Assembly (NCBI GenBank): GCA_016718565.1
Contig: JADKCZ010000018.1
Location: 211,001-275,000 of the forward strand
DNA: 64,000 bases
Reading direction: 5' to 3'
DNA from: Anaeromyxobacter sp.
Lineage (GTDB): Bacteria > Myxococcota > Myxococcia > Myxococcales > Anaeromyxobacteraceae
The notes under the pieces are model-generated. The model did no database searches, was not told the origin of the DNA, and worked only from the letters and a program-made list of their open reading frames with translations. The position numbers and the translations under genes were made by a program. Positions 48,574 to 57,555 of this stretch are shown here, piece by piece; within the stretch, counting starts at the first letter, position 1; every line of letters begins with the position of its first letter.

Positions 48574-49308
48574 TCACCGCAGCCTGAACGACACCGGCAC
48601 CACCACGAAGACGTCCACACCCGGCGGGTCGAACGGCGCGGCGCGGCGAATGGCCTCCACCGCGGCGGCGTCGAGGCTCGGGAAGCCGCTGCTCTCCCGC
48701 ACCACCAGGTCCGAGACCGTGCCGTCGGCGTAGAGCGTGAACGCCAGGACCGTCCGCCCCTGCCACTGCCGGCGCCGCGCCTCGGGCGGGTAGACCAGGG
48801 TGCGGGCGATGCCGGCCCGCACCGCTGCCAGGTCGGCCGGGCGGGCCTCGATGGGCGGCGCCGCCGGCAAGGATGGGCCCACCACTCCGCCTACCACCCC
48901 ACCCTCCCGCCCGCCGGCCACGCCGCCCGGCGCCGCGTCGTCGGAGGCCGCCTCCTCGAGCGGCTCCTCGGGCGGGCCGGCTGTCGGCATCAGGTCCGGG
49001 ATGACGGTCGGCGCGATGAGCCGATCCGGGCGGCGGACCACCGGGCGGTCCGACCTGGGGCGAGGCCGAGAAGGGGCCGGCGGCGGGGGTGGGGCGGGGC
49101 GCGCCGTCGGCTGGACGATCCGGACCGGCAGGCCGGCCGGCGCCTCGACGAGCTGCGCCGAGCCGACTGCCACCAGCGCCGCCACCACCGCGCCGTGGAT
49201 GGCCACCGACCCGACCTGGACGGCCGCCAGCCGCCCGGTCCGCCGTGGACCCGGCGCCGTCACGCCCAGGAACATGGGCGGTGGTCCAGGGCGGGCCGGC
49301 GCCTCCAT
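48574..49308 (-). CDS. TonB family energy-transducing protein
   Basis: A 244-residue protein with an N-terminal membrane helix (VAIHGAVVAALVAVGSAQLV), a Pro/Arg-rich spacer and a C-terminal TonB domain: YPPEARRRQWQGRTVLAF, ADGTVSDLVVRESSGFPSLD, AAVEAIRRAAPF. It would couple proton-motive energy to TonB-dependent receptors; two such receptors are encoded nearby. The ATG overlaps the stop of the upstream ECF sigma gene (TGATG); a GTG three codons earlier is possible. ExbB/ExbD are not in the window. Confidence 0.88.
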   Translation of the reverse strand: MEAPARPGPPPMFLGVTAPGPRRTGRLAAVQVGSVAIHGAVVAALVAVGSAQLVEAPAGLPVRIVQPTARPAPPPPPAPSRPRPRSDRPVVRRPDRLIAPTVIPDLMPTAGPPEEPLEEAASDDAAPGGVAGGREGGVVGGVVGPSLPAAPPIEARPADLAAVRAGIARTLVYPPEARRRQWQGRTVLAFTLYADGTVSDLVVRESSGFPSLDAAAVEAIRRAAPFDPPGVDVFVVVPVSFRLR

Positions 49309-49829
49309 CAGGCACACCGGGCCGACGGCTCGGCCAGCCGGGTGGCGCAGTGGCGCAGCGCGCTGACGATGTCCCGCTCCACCGTCTTGGGCGACACCCC
49401 CAGGCTCCGGGAGATGGCGAGGTGGGTCAGCCCCTCCACCCGGCTGAGGAGGAGCGCCTCGCGGCTCCGCTGCGGCAGCTCGGAGAGGGAGGCCGAGAGC
49501 CGCCGCAGGGCCTGGGCGCGCCCCGCCAGCTCCTCGGGCCCGGGCCCGCGGTCCGCCGCCGCCTCCGGCTCGGGCGGCCCCACCCCGGCCCGGACCTTGA
49601 GGCGCCGGATCCGGTCGAGGGCCAGCGTGGTGGTGGCCACCACCAGGAAGCGCCGCGGGTGGCGCACCTCCTCACCGGTGGACAGCAGCCTCACGTAGGC
49701 GTCCTGCACCGCGTCCTCCGCGTCCGGCCTGCCGACGTACCGGCAGGCCAGGCGGCGCAGCGCCGGGGAGGCGGCGCGCGCCAGCCCGTCCAGCGCCCTG
49801 CGCTCCAGCAACTTCTGCTCGTCTTCCAT
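49308..49829 (-). CDS. ECF RNA polymerase sigma factor, FecI-like, without a FecR partner
   Basis: A 173-residue ECF sigma factor. Region 2 is seen in RRLACRYVGRPDAEDAVQDA (core contact) and region 4 in LSELPQRSREALLLSRVEGL, THLAISRSLGVSPKTVERDI. It matches the FecI group that activates TonB receptor genes. Unlike the three plus-strand cassettes it lacks an adjacent anti-sigma FecR; instead its stop overlaps the TonB-like gene. A Cys/His-rich secreted protein lies 141 bp upstream. Confidence 0.9.
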   Translation of the reverse strand: MEDEQKLLERRALDGLARAASPALRRLACRYVGRPDAEDAVQDAYVRLLSTGEEVRHPRRFLVVATTTLALDRIRRLKVRAGVGPPEPEAAADRGPGPEELAGRAQALRRLSASLSELPQRSREALLLSRVEGLTHLAISRSLGVSPKTVERDIVSALRHCATRLAEPSARCA

Positions 49830-49970
49830 CTTCTCCGCTCCTGGAGGCGAGGCGGGAGGCGCGCGGCACCTCGACGGGCACCCTTCGAAGGGGCCGCCGG
49901 GCCGGAGCCCTCCGCGGTGTCGTGGGGTGGCGGCCTCCCGGGGCGTGCGGCCCCAGGGAGTCCGCGCTGG

Positions 49971-50480
49971 TCAGGCCAGCAACGCGGAGGGCGCTCGCGG
50001 CGGCGGGAGCGGAGGTGGCGCGGAGACTCTGAGGTGACGTCCGAAGAGATCCTCCGGTCGCGCTGCGGCCCCCGCCTCCAGCGGCGAGGCGCCCTGAGGG
50101 AGGAGGAACCTTTCACTGGTGGTGAGCTGCGACCCCTCCGCGTCCTGCCTGGCGCAGCCGCCCGTGAGGCAGGGAGCGTCCCTTGGCGACGAGGGCTGGC
50201 GGTGGCGCGGCGACCGCTTCGCCAGCGCGGCGGTCCGGTGACAGGGCGGGAGGGCGAGATCTTCGGCCGCCCCCACTTCCTCCGCCACCCGAGGCAGGGC
50301 GGCGCGTTCGGCCTCCCGGCAGTGGGTGCAGTGGCACTCGTGCTGGGTGGATGGGCAGCGGCAGCGGTGTCCGCCGGCTCCGCCTTCGGCCGACACAGGC
50401 GGGACCGCGCCGCAGAGTCCGGCCATCGCGACGATGGCCAGCGCCCGAGACGACGGGAGGTTTACGACCCTGCGGAGCAC
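49971..50480 (-). CDS. Secreted Cys/His-rich protein, copy 2 of the paralogous pair
   Basis: A 169-residue protein with a signal peptide (ALAIVAMAGLCGAVPPVSA). The metal-site-like cluster is GHRCRCP then HECHCTHCRE (C40, C42, C49, C51, C54), followed by PPCHRTAALAK (C80, H81) and C104/C109. Motif order and spacing match the protein at 45490-46038, including a late FLLP / FTMP step. It starts with GTG, with no obvious ribosome site. It faces the ECF sigma cassette across a 337-bp divergent gap. Function unknown; metal capture is a hypothesis. Confidence 0.72.
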   Translation of the reverse strand: MLRRVVNLPSSRALAIVAMAGLCGAVPPVSAEGGAGGHRCRCPSTQHECHCTHCREAERAALPRVAEEVGAAEDLALPPCHRTAALAKRSPRHRQPSSPRDAPCLTGGCARQDAEGSQLTTSERFLLPQGASPLEAGAAARPEDLFGRHLRVSAPPPLPPPRAPSALLA

Positions 50481-50817
50481 CCTGGAGAGATAGTGCGCGC
50501 CATCGCGCAGGGGAAGTGGCGAGCGGCGGACCTTATGGGTTCAAGATGCTGAATTTACTGATGTTTGATGCAAGTTGTCGCACCCGGGGCGGTTCCCCGA
50601 GGGGGAGGAACGGTCGCCGAGCAGGTCAGACCAAGGCGCTCCCCGGGGGCGGCGTCCCGACGACGAGCTGACCCCGTGGGCACCCCGTCTCGCACCGTGA
50701 TGTCCCGCCCAATCCAACGCGCCGCCGGGACGCCTCACCTTTGGACGCGGAGCGTGGGGCGGCGCCGTCACCGCCGACCCCTCGGGGCACCAGGCCTAGC
50801 TGACCTGCGCGTGTCGC
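50481..50817. promoter_or_regulatory. Divergent intergenic region with an AT-richer patch
   Basis: 337 bp without a convincing gene. Bases about 50535-50580 are notably AT-rich for this DNA (GAATTTACTGATGTTTGATG within it), a likely promoter or operator zone for the minus-strand Cys/His-rich gene. I could not define confident -35/-10 boxes or a Fur-box match. Confidence 0.4.
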
Positions 50818-51428
50818 GTGACGGCGCTGGGCCCGCTGGCGCGTCGTGTGGGGGTGCGATTCAGGCTCGAAGGGCCCGGTGCCGGCCGCGCGCTCCTCCA
50901 GAGGGACCAGGCGTCCTTGCGAAGGCTGGCCCGTCGCCTGGTCGGCGAAGGCGACGCCGACGACGTGACCCAGGACGCGTGGGTCCGCGTGCTGGCGGCG
51001 CCGGTGGAGGAGGTGCGGCAGCTCCGCGCCTTCCTCTTCCGGTCTCTGGTCACCGCAGCGCTCGACCTGGGCCGGCGGCGGCAGGTGCGCCAGGCGCGAG
51101 CGGCCCCGGTGGCGCGGGCGGCGGAGGCGGCCTCGGAGGCGTCGGCGCCGGACCAATCCGCCGCCGCGGCCATCGACCTCGACCGGCTGCGGCAGGCGCT
51201 GGCCGACCTGCCGGGCCCGTGGCGCGACGCCTTCCTCCTCAGCCGGGTGGATGGCCTCACTCGCGCAGAGATCGCGGCGCGGCTGGGCGTTTCGGTCAAG
51301 ACGGTGGAGCGGAACATCGCCAGGGCACTGGGCCACTGCCTGAGCCGCGTGGAGCGAGACCCCGGCGGGGGGGGGTGTCGCCCGGCCGCCCCTTGGTGCG
51401 TCTCACGGGAGAGGAGCGTGACCCGTGA
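50818..51428 (+). CDS. ECF sigma factor, FecI-like (cassette A), frame-altered 3' end
   Basis: Residues 1-182 form a complete FecI-like sigma factor: region 2 RRLARRLVGEGDADDVTQDA and region 4 LADLPGPWRDAFLLSRVDGL, TRAEIAARLGVSVKTVERNI. Past region 4, a G9 run at 51367-51375 sets the frame so the ORF does not stop until 51957, 530 bp inside fecR. With one more G (or two fewer) it would end at TGA 51426-51428, sharing GTGA with the fecR start, which is why that end is given here. GTG start, no clear ribosome site. The functional sigma domains are unaffected. Confidence 0.82.
51367..51375 (+). repeat. G9 homopolymer in the 3' end of the cassette A sigma gene
   Basis: Nine consecutive G after CCCGGC. 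Length changes would move the sigma stop: G10 or G7 ends at 51428, G8 or G11 at 51421, G9 at 51957. Confidence 0.9.
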
Positions 51429-52426
51429 CTTGCCGCAGCAGCGCACCCCGCGAGGAGATCCTGGCCGAGGCCGCCCGGTGGGAGGCGCGGCGCCACGCCG
51501 AGGAGCCCCTCTCGGAGGTCGAGGAGCTCGCCCTGGCCGCCTGGAGCGCCACCTCGCCGGAGCACCGGCAGCTCCTCCGCCGGGCCGAGCAGGTCTGGGA
51601 GCTCTCGGGTCGGGTGGTCCCCCGGGGCGCGCTCGAGGCGGCCCGCGCCACCCGGCCCGCCTCGCCGCTCGGCGGGTCGCTCGCAGCCCTCCGCCGCTCC
51701 CCCGGAGGGTGGCGGGGCCTCGCCGCCTGCGGCCTGGTGGCCTGCGTCCTGGCCGGCGCGGCCTGGCTCTGGTCGAGGCCTCGGCCCCCGGAGGTCCACG
51801 CCTACCGGACCGAGCGAGGCCAGGGCCACCAGGTCAGGCTGGCGGACGGCTCGCTGGTGGAGCTCGACACCGGGACCGCGCTGCTGGTGCGGACCTCGCC
51901 GAACCTGCGGCAGGTGGTGCTGGAGCACGGCCAGGCTTCCTTCACGGTGACCCATGACGCCGAGCGCCCCTTCGAGGTGGTGGCCGGCGGAGGGCGGATC
52001 GTGGACCTGGGGACCCGCTTCCTGGTCCGCGCCGACGGCGCGCAGGTCGCCGTCACGGTGGCCGAGGGGCTGGTCGAGGTGACGGCGCCCGACGGCCAGC
52101 GTGCAGCGCTCCGGCCCGGCCAGCGCCTGCGCTACGGCCCGTCCGGCCAGGAAGGCGGCGTGGAGCCGGCCGACGCGGAGGCCGCGGGCGCCTGGCGCCA
52201 CGGGCGGCTGATCTTCGAGGACCGGCCGGTCTCATGGCTGTTCGCCGAGCTGGAGCGGTACCACCCGATCACCTTCGAGGTGCCGGACCCAGGGCTCGCC
52301 GCCACGCGGCTGAGCGGCCGCTTCGAGCTCCGGGACGTGGGGGCGGTGCTCTCGGCGGTCCAGGCGGTGACCCGGGCGCGGGCCCGCTGGCTCGACCCGC
52401 ACCGAGTGCGGCTGGAGCCCCGCTAG
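51425..52426 (+). CDS. FecR-family anti-sigma/signal transducer (cassette A)
   Basis: A 333-residue FecR protein. The N-terminal cytosolic part (about 8-60, ILAEAARWEARRHAEEPLSE) is the sigma-binding DUF4880-type helix bundle. One membrane helix follows at about 97-116, then the periplasmic FecR domain (HQVRLADGSLVELDTGTAL, VVAGGGRIVDLGTRFLV) and a C-terminal STN-like region. In such systems FecR relays receptor occupancy to the sigma factor. It starts with GTG and is followed 41 bp later by its receptor gene. Confidence 0.92.
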   Translation: MTCRSSAPREEILAEAARWEARRHAEEPLSEVEELALAAWSATSPEHRQLLRRAEQVWELSGRVVPRGALEAARATRPASPLGGSLAALRRSPGGWRGLAACGLVACVLAGAAWLWSRPRPPEVHAYRTERGQGHQVRLADGSLVELDTGTALLVRTSPNLRQVVLEHGQASFTVTHDAERPFEVVAGGGRIVDLGTRFLVRADGAQVAVTVAEGLVEVTAPDGQRAALRPGQRLRYGPSGQEGGVEPADAEAAGAWRHGRLIFEDRPVSWLFAELERYHPITFEVPDPGLAATRLSGRFELRDVGAVLSAVQAVTRARARWLDPHRVRLEPR

Positions 52427-52467
52427 GGACCTGTCGCTGGGGCCTGGGGTGCCGCGTCTCACCTCGC

Positions 52468-54777
52468 ATGCGCCCGACCACCCTCCTCGTCGCCCTCGCC
52501 CTCTGCCTCACCGCACTGCCCGCCCGCCCCGACAACCTGGTGAAGTTCGACGTGCCGCCCCAGCCGGCGGCGCAGGCCCTCGAGGCGCTGGCCAGCCAGG
52601 CCGGGCTCCAGCTGCTCTTCGCGCCGGGCGACCTGGCCGGCCTCCAGAGCCCGGGGGTCTCCGGCGCCCTCACGCCCCAGGAGGCGCTCACCAGGCTGCT
52701 GGCCGGCACCGGGCTCACCTTCGCCTTCACCGCCGAGCGGACCGTGGCGGTCACCCGGGCGGCGGCCCCGCAGAAGACCGGCGCCGCACCCGCACCCCAG
52801 CGCGCCGAGCTGGAAGAGGTGGGGGTCACGGCGGCGCGGGAGCCGCCCTACGCCCCCCGCTCGGCCTCGGCGGCCACCCGGCTCGACGCGCCGGTGGTCG
52901 AGACCCCAGCGACCGTCCAGGTCATCGACGCCACCCTCCTCCGGGACCGCGCCGTGGTGAGCCCGAACGCGCTGGCCGACCTCGTGTCGGGGGTCCAGCC
53001 GGTGGTCGGCTACGGCACCACCCGGTCGCAGTACTTCCTCATCCGCGGCTTCTCAAACCTGGGCGTGAGCTACCGGAATGGCTTCAAGGTGGCGGAGGTC
53101 TACACGCCCCGTGACCTGGCCAACGTCGAGCGGGTGGAGTTCGTGAAGGGGCCGGCCTCGGTGCTCTACGGCGCCGCCCAGCCCGGCGGCGCGGTCAACA
53201 CCGTGACCAAGCAGGCCCTGGACCAGGACCTGGCGCAGGCGGTGGCCAGCGTGGGGAGCTACTCCACCGCCCGCCTCACGCTCGACCTGAACAAGCACCT
53301 CGGGGCCTTCTCGGTGCGCCTCAACGCCGCCGGCGACCTGGGCGACAGCTTCATCGACCTCGAGTCCTCCCGGAACCTGCTGGTCGCGCCGGCCGCGCGC
53401 TGGCAAGTCACGCCAGGGGTCACGCTCACCTACGACGGAGAGTACCAGCGGACCACCCGCAAGGGCTGGTCCAACGGCCTGCTCCCGGTCCCCGGCCTGC
53501 AGGACCTGCCGGTGGGCACCACCGTGAGCGAGCCGTGGACGACCCTGGAGAACACCAACGTCTCGAACCACCTGGAGCTGGTCGTGGCGCTCTCGCCGGG
53601 CTGGTCGCTCCGGCAGGGGCTCTACGACGCGCGCTCCTGGCGCTCCCACAAGTCGGTGAGCCCGGCCTTCTCCGCCGACCCCGTCGCCGACGGCAACTCG
53701 CTGACCGCCCACGGGCGCGTCGCCTACACCCAGGCCAAGGACGACCCGACCAACACCGTGAGCCAGACCGAGGTGCGAGGCGCCCTCCAGACCGGCCCGC
53801 TTACCCACGGGCTGCTGGCCGGCTTCGAGGCCGGTCGGTCGGTCTTCGAGTTCAACGGGGCCTACGAGTCCCTCGACGTCGTGGACCTGACCACCTTCCA
53901 GCCGGGCGCCACCCCGCCGTACGTGGACGGGCCGCTGGGCGGGAGCCGCCGCACCGCCACCGCCCTCGCCCTCTACGCGCAGGACCTGGTCAGCTGGCGC
54001 GACCTCCGCCTGGTGGCTGGGCTGCGCCACGACTGGGTCACCTCCAGCTCGGTGGCCCTCCCTGGCGGGGACCGGACCACCCAGGACGAGCAGGCGACCA
54101 CCGCCAGGCTGGGGGCCCTCTACCTCGTCGGCGCCGGCGCTTCCGTCTACTACAGCTTCAGCCAGTCCTTCTCCCCAAACACCTTCGCCCAGGCGGCCGG
54201 CGGCGGCGTCTTCGAGGCCGAGCGCGGCGCCCAGCACGAGGTCGGGGTCAAGTACGCCCCGTGGGATGGGCTCGAGGCCACCGCCTCGGCCTTCGACATC
54301 CGCAAGCGCAACGTCGCCATCCCGGACCCGGCCGACCCGCTCTTCTCCGTTCCCAGCGGCGAGCAGCGCAGCCGCGGGCTCGAGGTCAGCCTGGCCGGCC
54401 AGCTGGGTCGGCACCTGCGGCTGATCGCCAACGCGGCCTGGCTGAAGACCGAGGACGAGTACGGCGCGCGCATCTTCGGCGTGCCCGACTTCTCCGCCAA
54501 CGCCTGGGGCGTGGTGACCCTGCCGCTCGGCCTGGAGGCCGGCCTCGGCCTGGTCCACGTCGGGGCCAGGGAGGCCGCCCAGCCGGCCCTCGATTACTTC
54601 CGGCTCCCCGCCTACACGCGGGCCGACGCCTCGCTCGCCTGGAGCGGGGGGCCCTATCGGATCGCGCTCAACGTCGACAACCTGAACGACGCCAGGATCA
54701 TCAACTCCCTCGAGGGCTTCGCGGTGCTCTTCGACGCCCCTCGCCGCTACACGCTCACCGGCGAGGCGCGGTTCTGA
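52468..54777 (+). CDS. TonB-dependent siderophore-type receptor with STN signalling domain (cassette A)
   Basis: A 769-residue outer-membrane receptor. The signal peptide (about 1-22) is followed by an STN domain (FDVPPQPAAQALEALASQ to about residue 97) that contacts FecR, a TonB box ELEEVGVTA at 114-122, a plug (RSQYFLIRGFSNLG, VEFVKGPASVLYGAAQPGGA) and a 22-strand-type barrel ending YTLTGEARF with the terminal aromatic. Plug sequence resembles the FpvA/FhuE ferric-siderophore group. The ligand is inferred, not shown. The PepSY gene overlaps its stop. Confidence 0.93.
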   Translation: MRPTTLLVALALCLTALPARPDNLVKFDVPPQPAAQALEALASQAGLQLLFAPGDLAGLQSPGVSGALTPQEALTRLLAGTGLTFAFTAERTVAVTRAAAPQKTGAAPAPQRAELEEVGVTAAREPPYAPRSASAATRLDAPVVETPATVQVIDATLLRDRAVVSPNALADLVSGVQPVVGYGTTRSQYFLIRGFSNLGVSYRNGFKVAEVYTPRDLANVERVEFVKGPASVLYGAAQPGGAVNTVTKQALDQDLAQAVASVGSYSTARLTLDLNKHLGAFSVRLNAAGDLGDSFIDLESSRNLLVAPAARWQVTPGVTLTYDGEYQRTTRKGWSNGLLPVPGLQDLPVGTTVSEPWTTLENTNVSNHLELVVALSPGWSLRQGLYDARSWRSHKSVSPAFSADPVADGNSLTAHGRVAYTQAKDDPTNTVSQTEVRGALQTGPLTHGLLAGFEAGRSVFEFNGAYESLDVVDLTTFQPGATPPYVDGPLGGSRRTATALALYAQDLVSWRDLRLVAGLRHDWVTSSSVALPGGDRTTQDEQATTARLGALYLVGAGASVYYSFSQSFSPNTFAQAAGGGVFEAERGAQHEVGVKYAPWDGLEATASAFDIRKRNVAIPDPADPLFSVPSGEQRSRGLEVSLAGQLGRHLRLIANAAWLKTEDEYGARIFGVPDFSANAWGVVTLPLGLEAGLGLVHVGAREAAQPALDYFRLPAYTRADASLAWSGGPYRIALNVDNLNDARIINSLEGFAVLFDAPRRYTLTGEARF

Positions 54778-55922
54778 GCCAGGGCCGGCGCGCCTGGGTC
54801 CAGGTCCACCGCCTGGCCGCGGCCCTGGCTGGCGCCGTGCTGGTGGTGGTGGGGCTCTCCGGCAGCCTCCTGGCCCTGTATCCCCAGGTGGACCGGGCCC
54901 TCAACCCGGACTGGGCCGCCTCGCCGCCCAGGGGCCGGGCCCCTCGCCCGCTGCAGCAAGTCCTGGACGCCGCCGCTGGCGCCCTGCCCGGGCACTTCCT
55001 CCACTCCGTGTTCCCGCCGACGGACGAACAGGACGTGCACCACGTCTGGTTCACGCCGAGCGCCCGGGATCAGTCGGCGATGCTGGAGGTGCTGGTCGAC
55101 CCGTGGGATGGACGCGTGGTGGGCCGGCGCGAGGCGGTCCCGACCTCCCGCTTCGACCGGCGGAACTTCCCGAACGCGGTCTACACGCTCCACTTCCAGC
55201 TGCTGCTGGGCGAGGCCGGGGGCACCGTGGTCGGCCTGGCCGGGCTCCTGCTCCTCTGCTCCGGGGTGTCCGGGGTCGTCCTCTGGTGGCCGCGCCAGCG
55301 GTCCCTCAGGCGCAATCTGACCGTGAGGGTGAACGGCGGGGCCCTCAGGTTCCACGACGACCTGCACCGGGTCACCGGCTTCGGCGCGGTGGCCGGCCTG
55401 CTCGCCGTGGCGTTCACCGGAGCGGCGGTGACCTTCGGGAGCGTGACGCGGCCGGTGGTCGAGACGCTCTCGACCGGGCGGCCGCCACCGGCGTTCGAGC
55501 CGCTTCCAGCCGGCGCAGGCCCAGCCATCGACGCGGACGCGGCCCTGGCGCGGGCGCTGGCGCTCGCGCCGGGGGCCCGCCTGCGCTGCCTCTGGCTGCC
55601 AGGGGCCTCGGGCCCGGCCTGGCGGGTCACGCTCCGCGAGCCGACCGGGGTGGCCTGGGCCGGTGGCACCACCGACCTCTGGCTTCACCCCGAAGGCGGG
55701 GAGGTGCTGGGGCACCGACCCTGGTCGGAAGCGACCGCTGGTGAGGTCTTCCTGGCCTGGCTGCTCCCCCTGCACGGCGGGAGCGCCTTCGGACGGCCGG
55801 GTCGCTACCTGGCCTTCGCCCTCGGGCTGGCGCCGCTGCTGCTGTCCTTCACCGGGGGCTGGCTCTGGTGGAAGAAGCGAGCCGCCAGGCGGAAGGTGGC
55901 GGGGGGGACCGACCGGCCTTGA
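54774..55922 (+). CDS. PepSY-associated membrane protein (putative siderophore/heme reductase type)
   Basis: About 382 residues with four predicted helices and conserved His residues near the membrane: VHRLAAALAG, YTLHFQLLLGEAGG, DDLHRVTGFGAVAGL and PLHGGSAFGRPGRYLAF. This is the PepSY_TM layout of inner-membrane proteins found with siderophore receptors, some acting as iron-siderophore reductases. The start is uncertain: no ATG or GTG fits, and the best candidate is CTG at 54774, overlapping the receptor stop (CTGA) with GAGG seven bases upstream. Confidence 0.85.
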   Translation: MSQGRRAWVQVHRLAAALAGAVLVVVGLSGSLLALYPQVDRALNPDWAASPPRGRAPRPLQQVLDAAAGALPGHFLHSVFPPTDEQDVHHVWFTPSARDQSAMLEVLVDPWDGRVVGRREAVPTSRFDRRNFPNAVYTLHFQLLLGEAGGTVVGLAGLLLLCSGVSGVVLWWPRQRSLRRNLTVRVNGGALRFHDDLHRVTGFGAVAGLLAVAFTGAAVTFGSVTRPVVETLSTGRPPPAFEPLPAGAGPAIDADAALARALALAPGARLRCLWLPGASGPAWRVTLREPTGVAWAGGTTDLWLHPEGGEVLGHRPWSEATAGEVFLAWLLPLHGGSAFGRPGRYLAFALGLAPLLLSFTGGWLWWKKRAARRKVAGGTDRP

Positions 55923-56004
55923 GCGCCCTCTGGCAGGTCGCCCCATCCGGGGCCAGGCCGCCAGGAGATGACGGTGACGGCGCGCGACCTGCGTCCAAGG
56001 AGCC

Positions 56005-56559
56005 GTGGCTCAACGTCCTCCACCGAGTCTCGGCAGCCCTCGGGCGGTAGCGCCCGCAGAGGTCCGCGCCGGTGCGGTGGAGGGCCCTTCGGGCCTCCTC
56101 GACGGGTGGTATCGGGGCCACGCCGTCGCGACGGCCCGTCGTTGGCGCTCCGCCGGGGGAGATGGTGCGCTCGACCTCCTCCACGACGCCATCGTGGACC
56201 TCCTGGAGCGGCCGGCCGCCGCCATCCGCAGCCCGGTGGGCTACCTCCTCGCCGCGGCCCGCACGCTGGCGGCCGACGCGGGGCGGCGCGGTCGCCGGGC
56301 GGAGGCGCTCCGGGCCGGCCTCGCCAGTGCGTCGGCGACCGCCCGCCAGGCTGACGGCGCCCTCGAGGCGCGCGCCGCGCTGAGGGCGCTCGACGGGCTC
56401 CCTCGCGGGGAGCGCGAGGCGCTCTGGCTCAACCGCTTCGACGGCCTGGGCCACGAGGAGATCGCCGCCCGCCAGGAAGTCTGCGTCCGGACCGTGCAGC
56501 GGCGTATCGAAAGGGCGCTGGCCCACCTGGCGGCGGCCGCCGGCCGGGAGGCGCCGTGA
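56005..56559 (+). CDS. ECF sigma factor, FecI-like (cassette B)
   Basis: About 184 residues. Region 2 is diverged (GDGALDLLHDAIVDLLERPA) but region 4 is clear (LDGLPRGEREALWLNRFDGL, GHEEIAARQEVCVRTVQRRI). It fits the FecI group by its link to fecR 75 bp downstream. The start may be GTG 56005 or GTG 56077, which removes a poorly conserved 24 residues; no ribosome site decides it. It would drive the receptor gene of cassette B. Confidence 0.85.
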   Translation: MAQRPPPSLGSPRAVAPAEVRAGAVEGPSGLLDGWYRGHAVATARRWRSAGGDGALDLLHDAIVDLLERPAAAIRSPVGYLLAAARTLAADAGRRGRRAEALRAGLASASATARQADGALEARAALRALDGLPRGEREALWLNRFDGLGHEEIAARQEVCVRTVQRRIERALAHLAAAAGREAP

Positions 56560-56634
56560 GCCCGCACGGGTCGAGGTGTCCGCTTCCCGGGGCGCCAGCC
56601 GCCATGCTCTCGTAGCACCCGGAGCATCGATCGC

Positions 56635-57555
56635 ATGGACGAACAAGCCAACCACCCCGATGACCGGCTCGACGCCGAGGCACGCGCCTGGACCGTGCGC
56701 CGCCGGTCGGGCGCCTTCGGCCCTGCACAGGAGGCTGCGCTGGCGGCGTGGCTGTCGCCGGACCCGCGTCGCCAGGAGGCGCTGGAACGAGCGGAGTTGC
56801 TCTGGCGGGCGCTCGAGCCCCTGCCCCGGGCGCGGGCGGACCGCCGGCGGCGGCGGACGAGGGCCCTCGGCGCCGCGGCCGGGGTGGCTTGCCTGGCGGC
56901 GGTGGCAGTGCTGCTGACCTTCAGGTTCGAGGCACAGGCCATCACCCGGCGCGGCGAGCGGTCCACCCTGGCGCTGCCGGACGGGAGCCTCCTCGAGCTC
57001 GACACCGACACCGCGCTGCGCGTCGTCTATTCGCTGTGGGGGCGCAGCGTCTCCCTGCAGCGCGGGCGCGCTCACTTCAAGGTAGCGCACGAGCGCCGCC
57101 CCTTCGTGCTGGAAGCCGGCCCTTCTCGCATCGAGGATCTCGGCACCGCCTTCACCGTGGAGCTCCGGGAAGGACGGGGGAGGCTCGCGGTCACCGAGGG
57201 GCGGGTCCGGATCGCAGCCGGGGCGGGCGCGCGGGAGCTTGGCGCCGGCGAGGCGGTCCGCTTCGGCCACGCCGACCTGGAACCGCTGGACGCCGCCGGA
57301 GTGGCGTCCATGGCGGCCTGGAGGGAGGGCGCGCTGCTCTTCGACCGGGCGCCGCTCGGCGAGGCGCTGCTGGAGCTAGCGAGGTACCACGACCTCCGGG
57401 CCGTGAGCCTCGACGCCAGGGTCGCCGGGCTGAAGCTCAGTGGCCGGTTCGCCTCCGCCGACCTGCCGGGCTTCCTGGCTACCCTGGAGGCCGGCCTCCC
57501 GGTGACGGCCAGGGTCGAAGGGTCCGCGCTGAAGGTCGAGCCCCGCCGCAGGTAG
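56635..57555 (+). CDS. FecR-family anti-sigma/signal transducer (cassette B)
   Basis: A 306-residue FecR. A sigma-binding N-terminal bundle (RLDAEARAWTVRRRSGAFGP) is followed by a membrane helix at about 78-95 and the periplasmic FecR domain (RSTLALPDGSLLELDTDTAL, GPSRIEDLGTAFTVELR). The end has an STN-like strand (LKLSGRFASADLPGFLATLE). It would pass the signal of the cassette B receptor to its sigma factor. Spacing to the receptor gene is 99 bp. Confidence 0.92.
   Translation: MDEQANHPDDRLDAEARAWTVRRRSGAFGPAQEAALAAWLSPDPRRQEALERAELLWRALEPLPRARADRRRRRTRALGAAAGVACLAAVAVLLTFRFEAQAITRRGERSTLALPDGSLLELDTDTALRVVYSLWGRSVSLQRGRAHFKVAHERRPFVLEAGPSRIEDLGTAFTVELREGRGRLAVTEGRVRIAAGAGARELGAGEAVRFGHADLEPLDAAGVASMAAWREGALLFDRAPLGEALLELARYHDLRAVSLDARVAGLKLSGRFASADLPGFLATLEAGLPVTARVEGSALKVEPRRR

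Noticed and set aside
50541..50771. 76-codon minus-strand ORF in the divergent gap
   Set aside because: No motif, no ribosome site, Arg/Gly/Ser-rich shadow composition; the AT-rich patch within it fits a promoter better.
50481..50817. Fur box upstream of the sigma/FecR block
   Set aside because: No stretch resembling the GATAAT-type repeat could be found; the AT-rich patch does not match it.
51429..51957. A genuine 379-aa sigma factor with a long C-terminal extension
   Set aside because: The extension is Arg/Pro/Gly-rich, antiparallel to nothing conserved and entirely overlaps fecR in another frame; the G9 run explains it.
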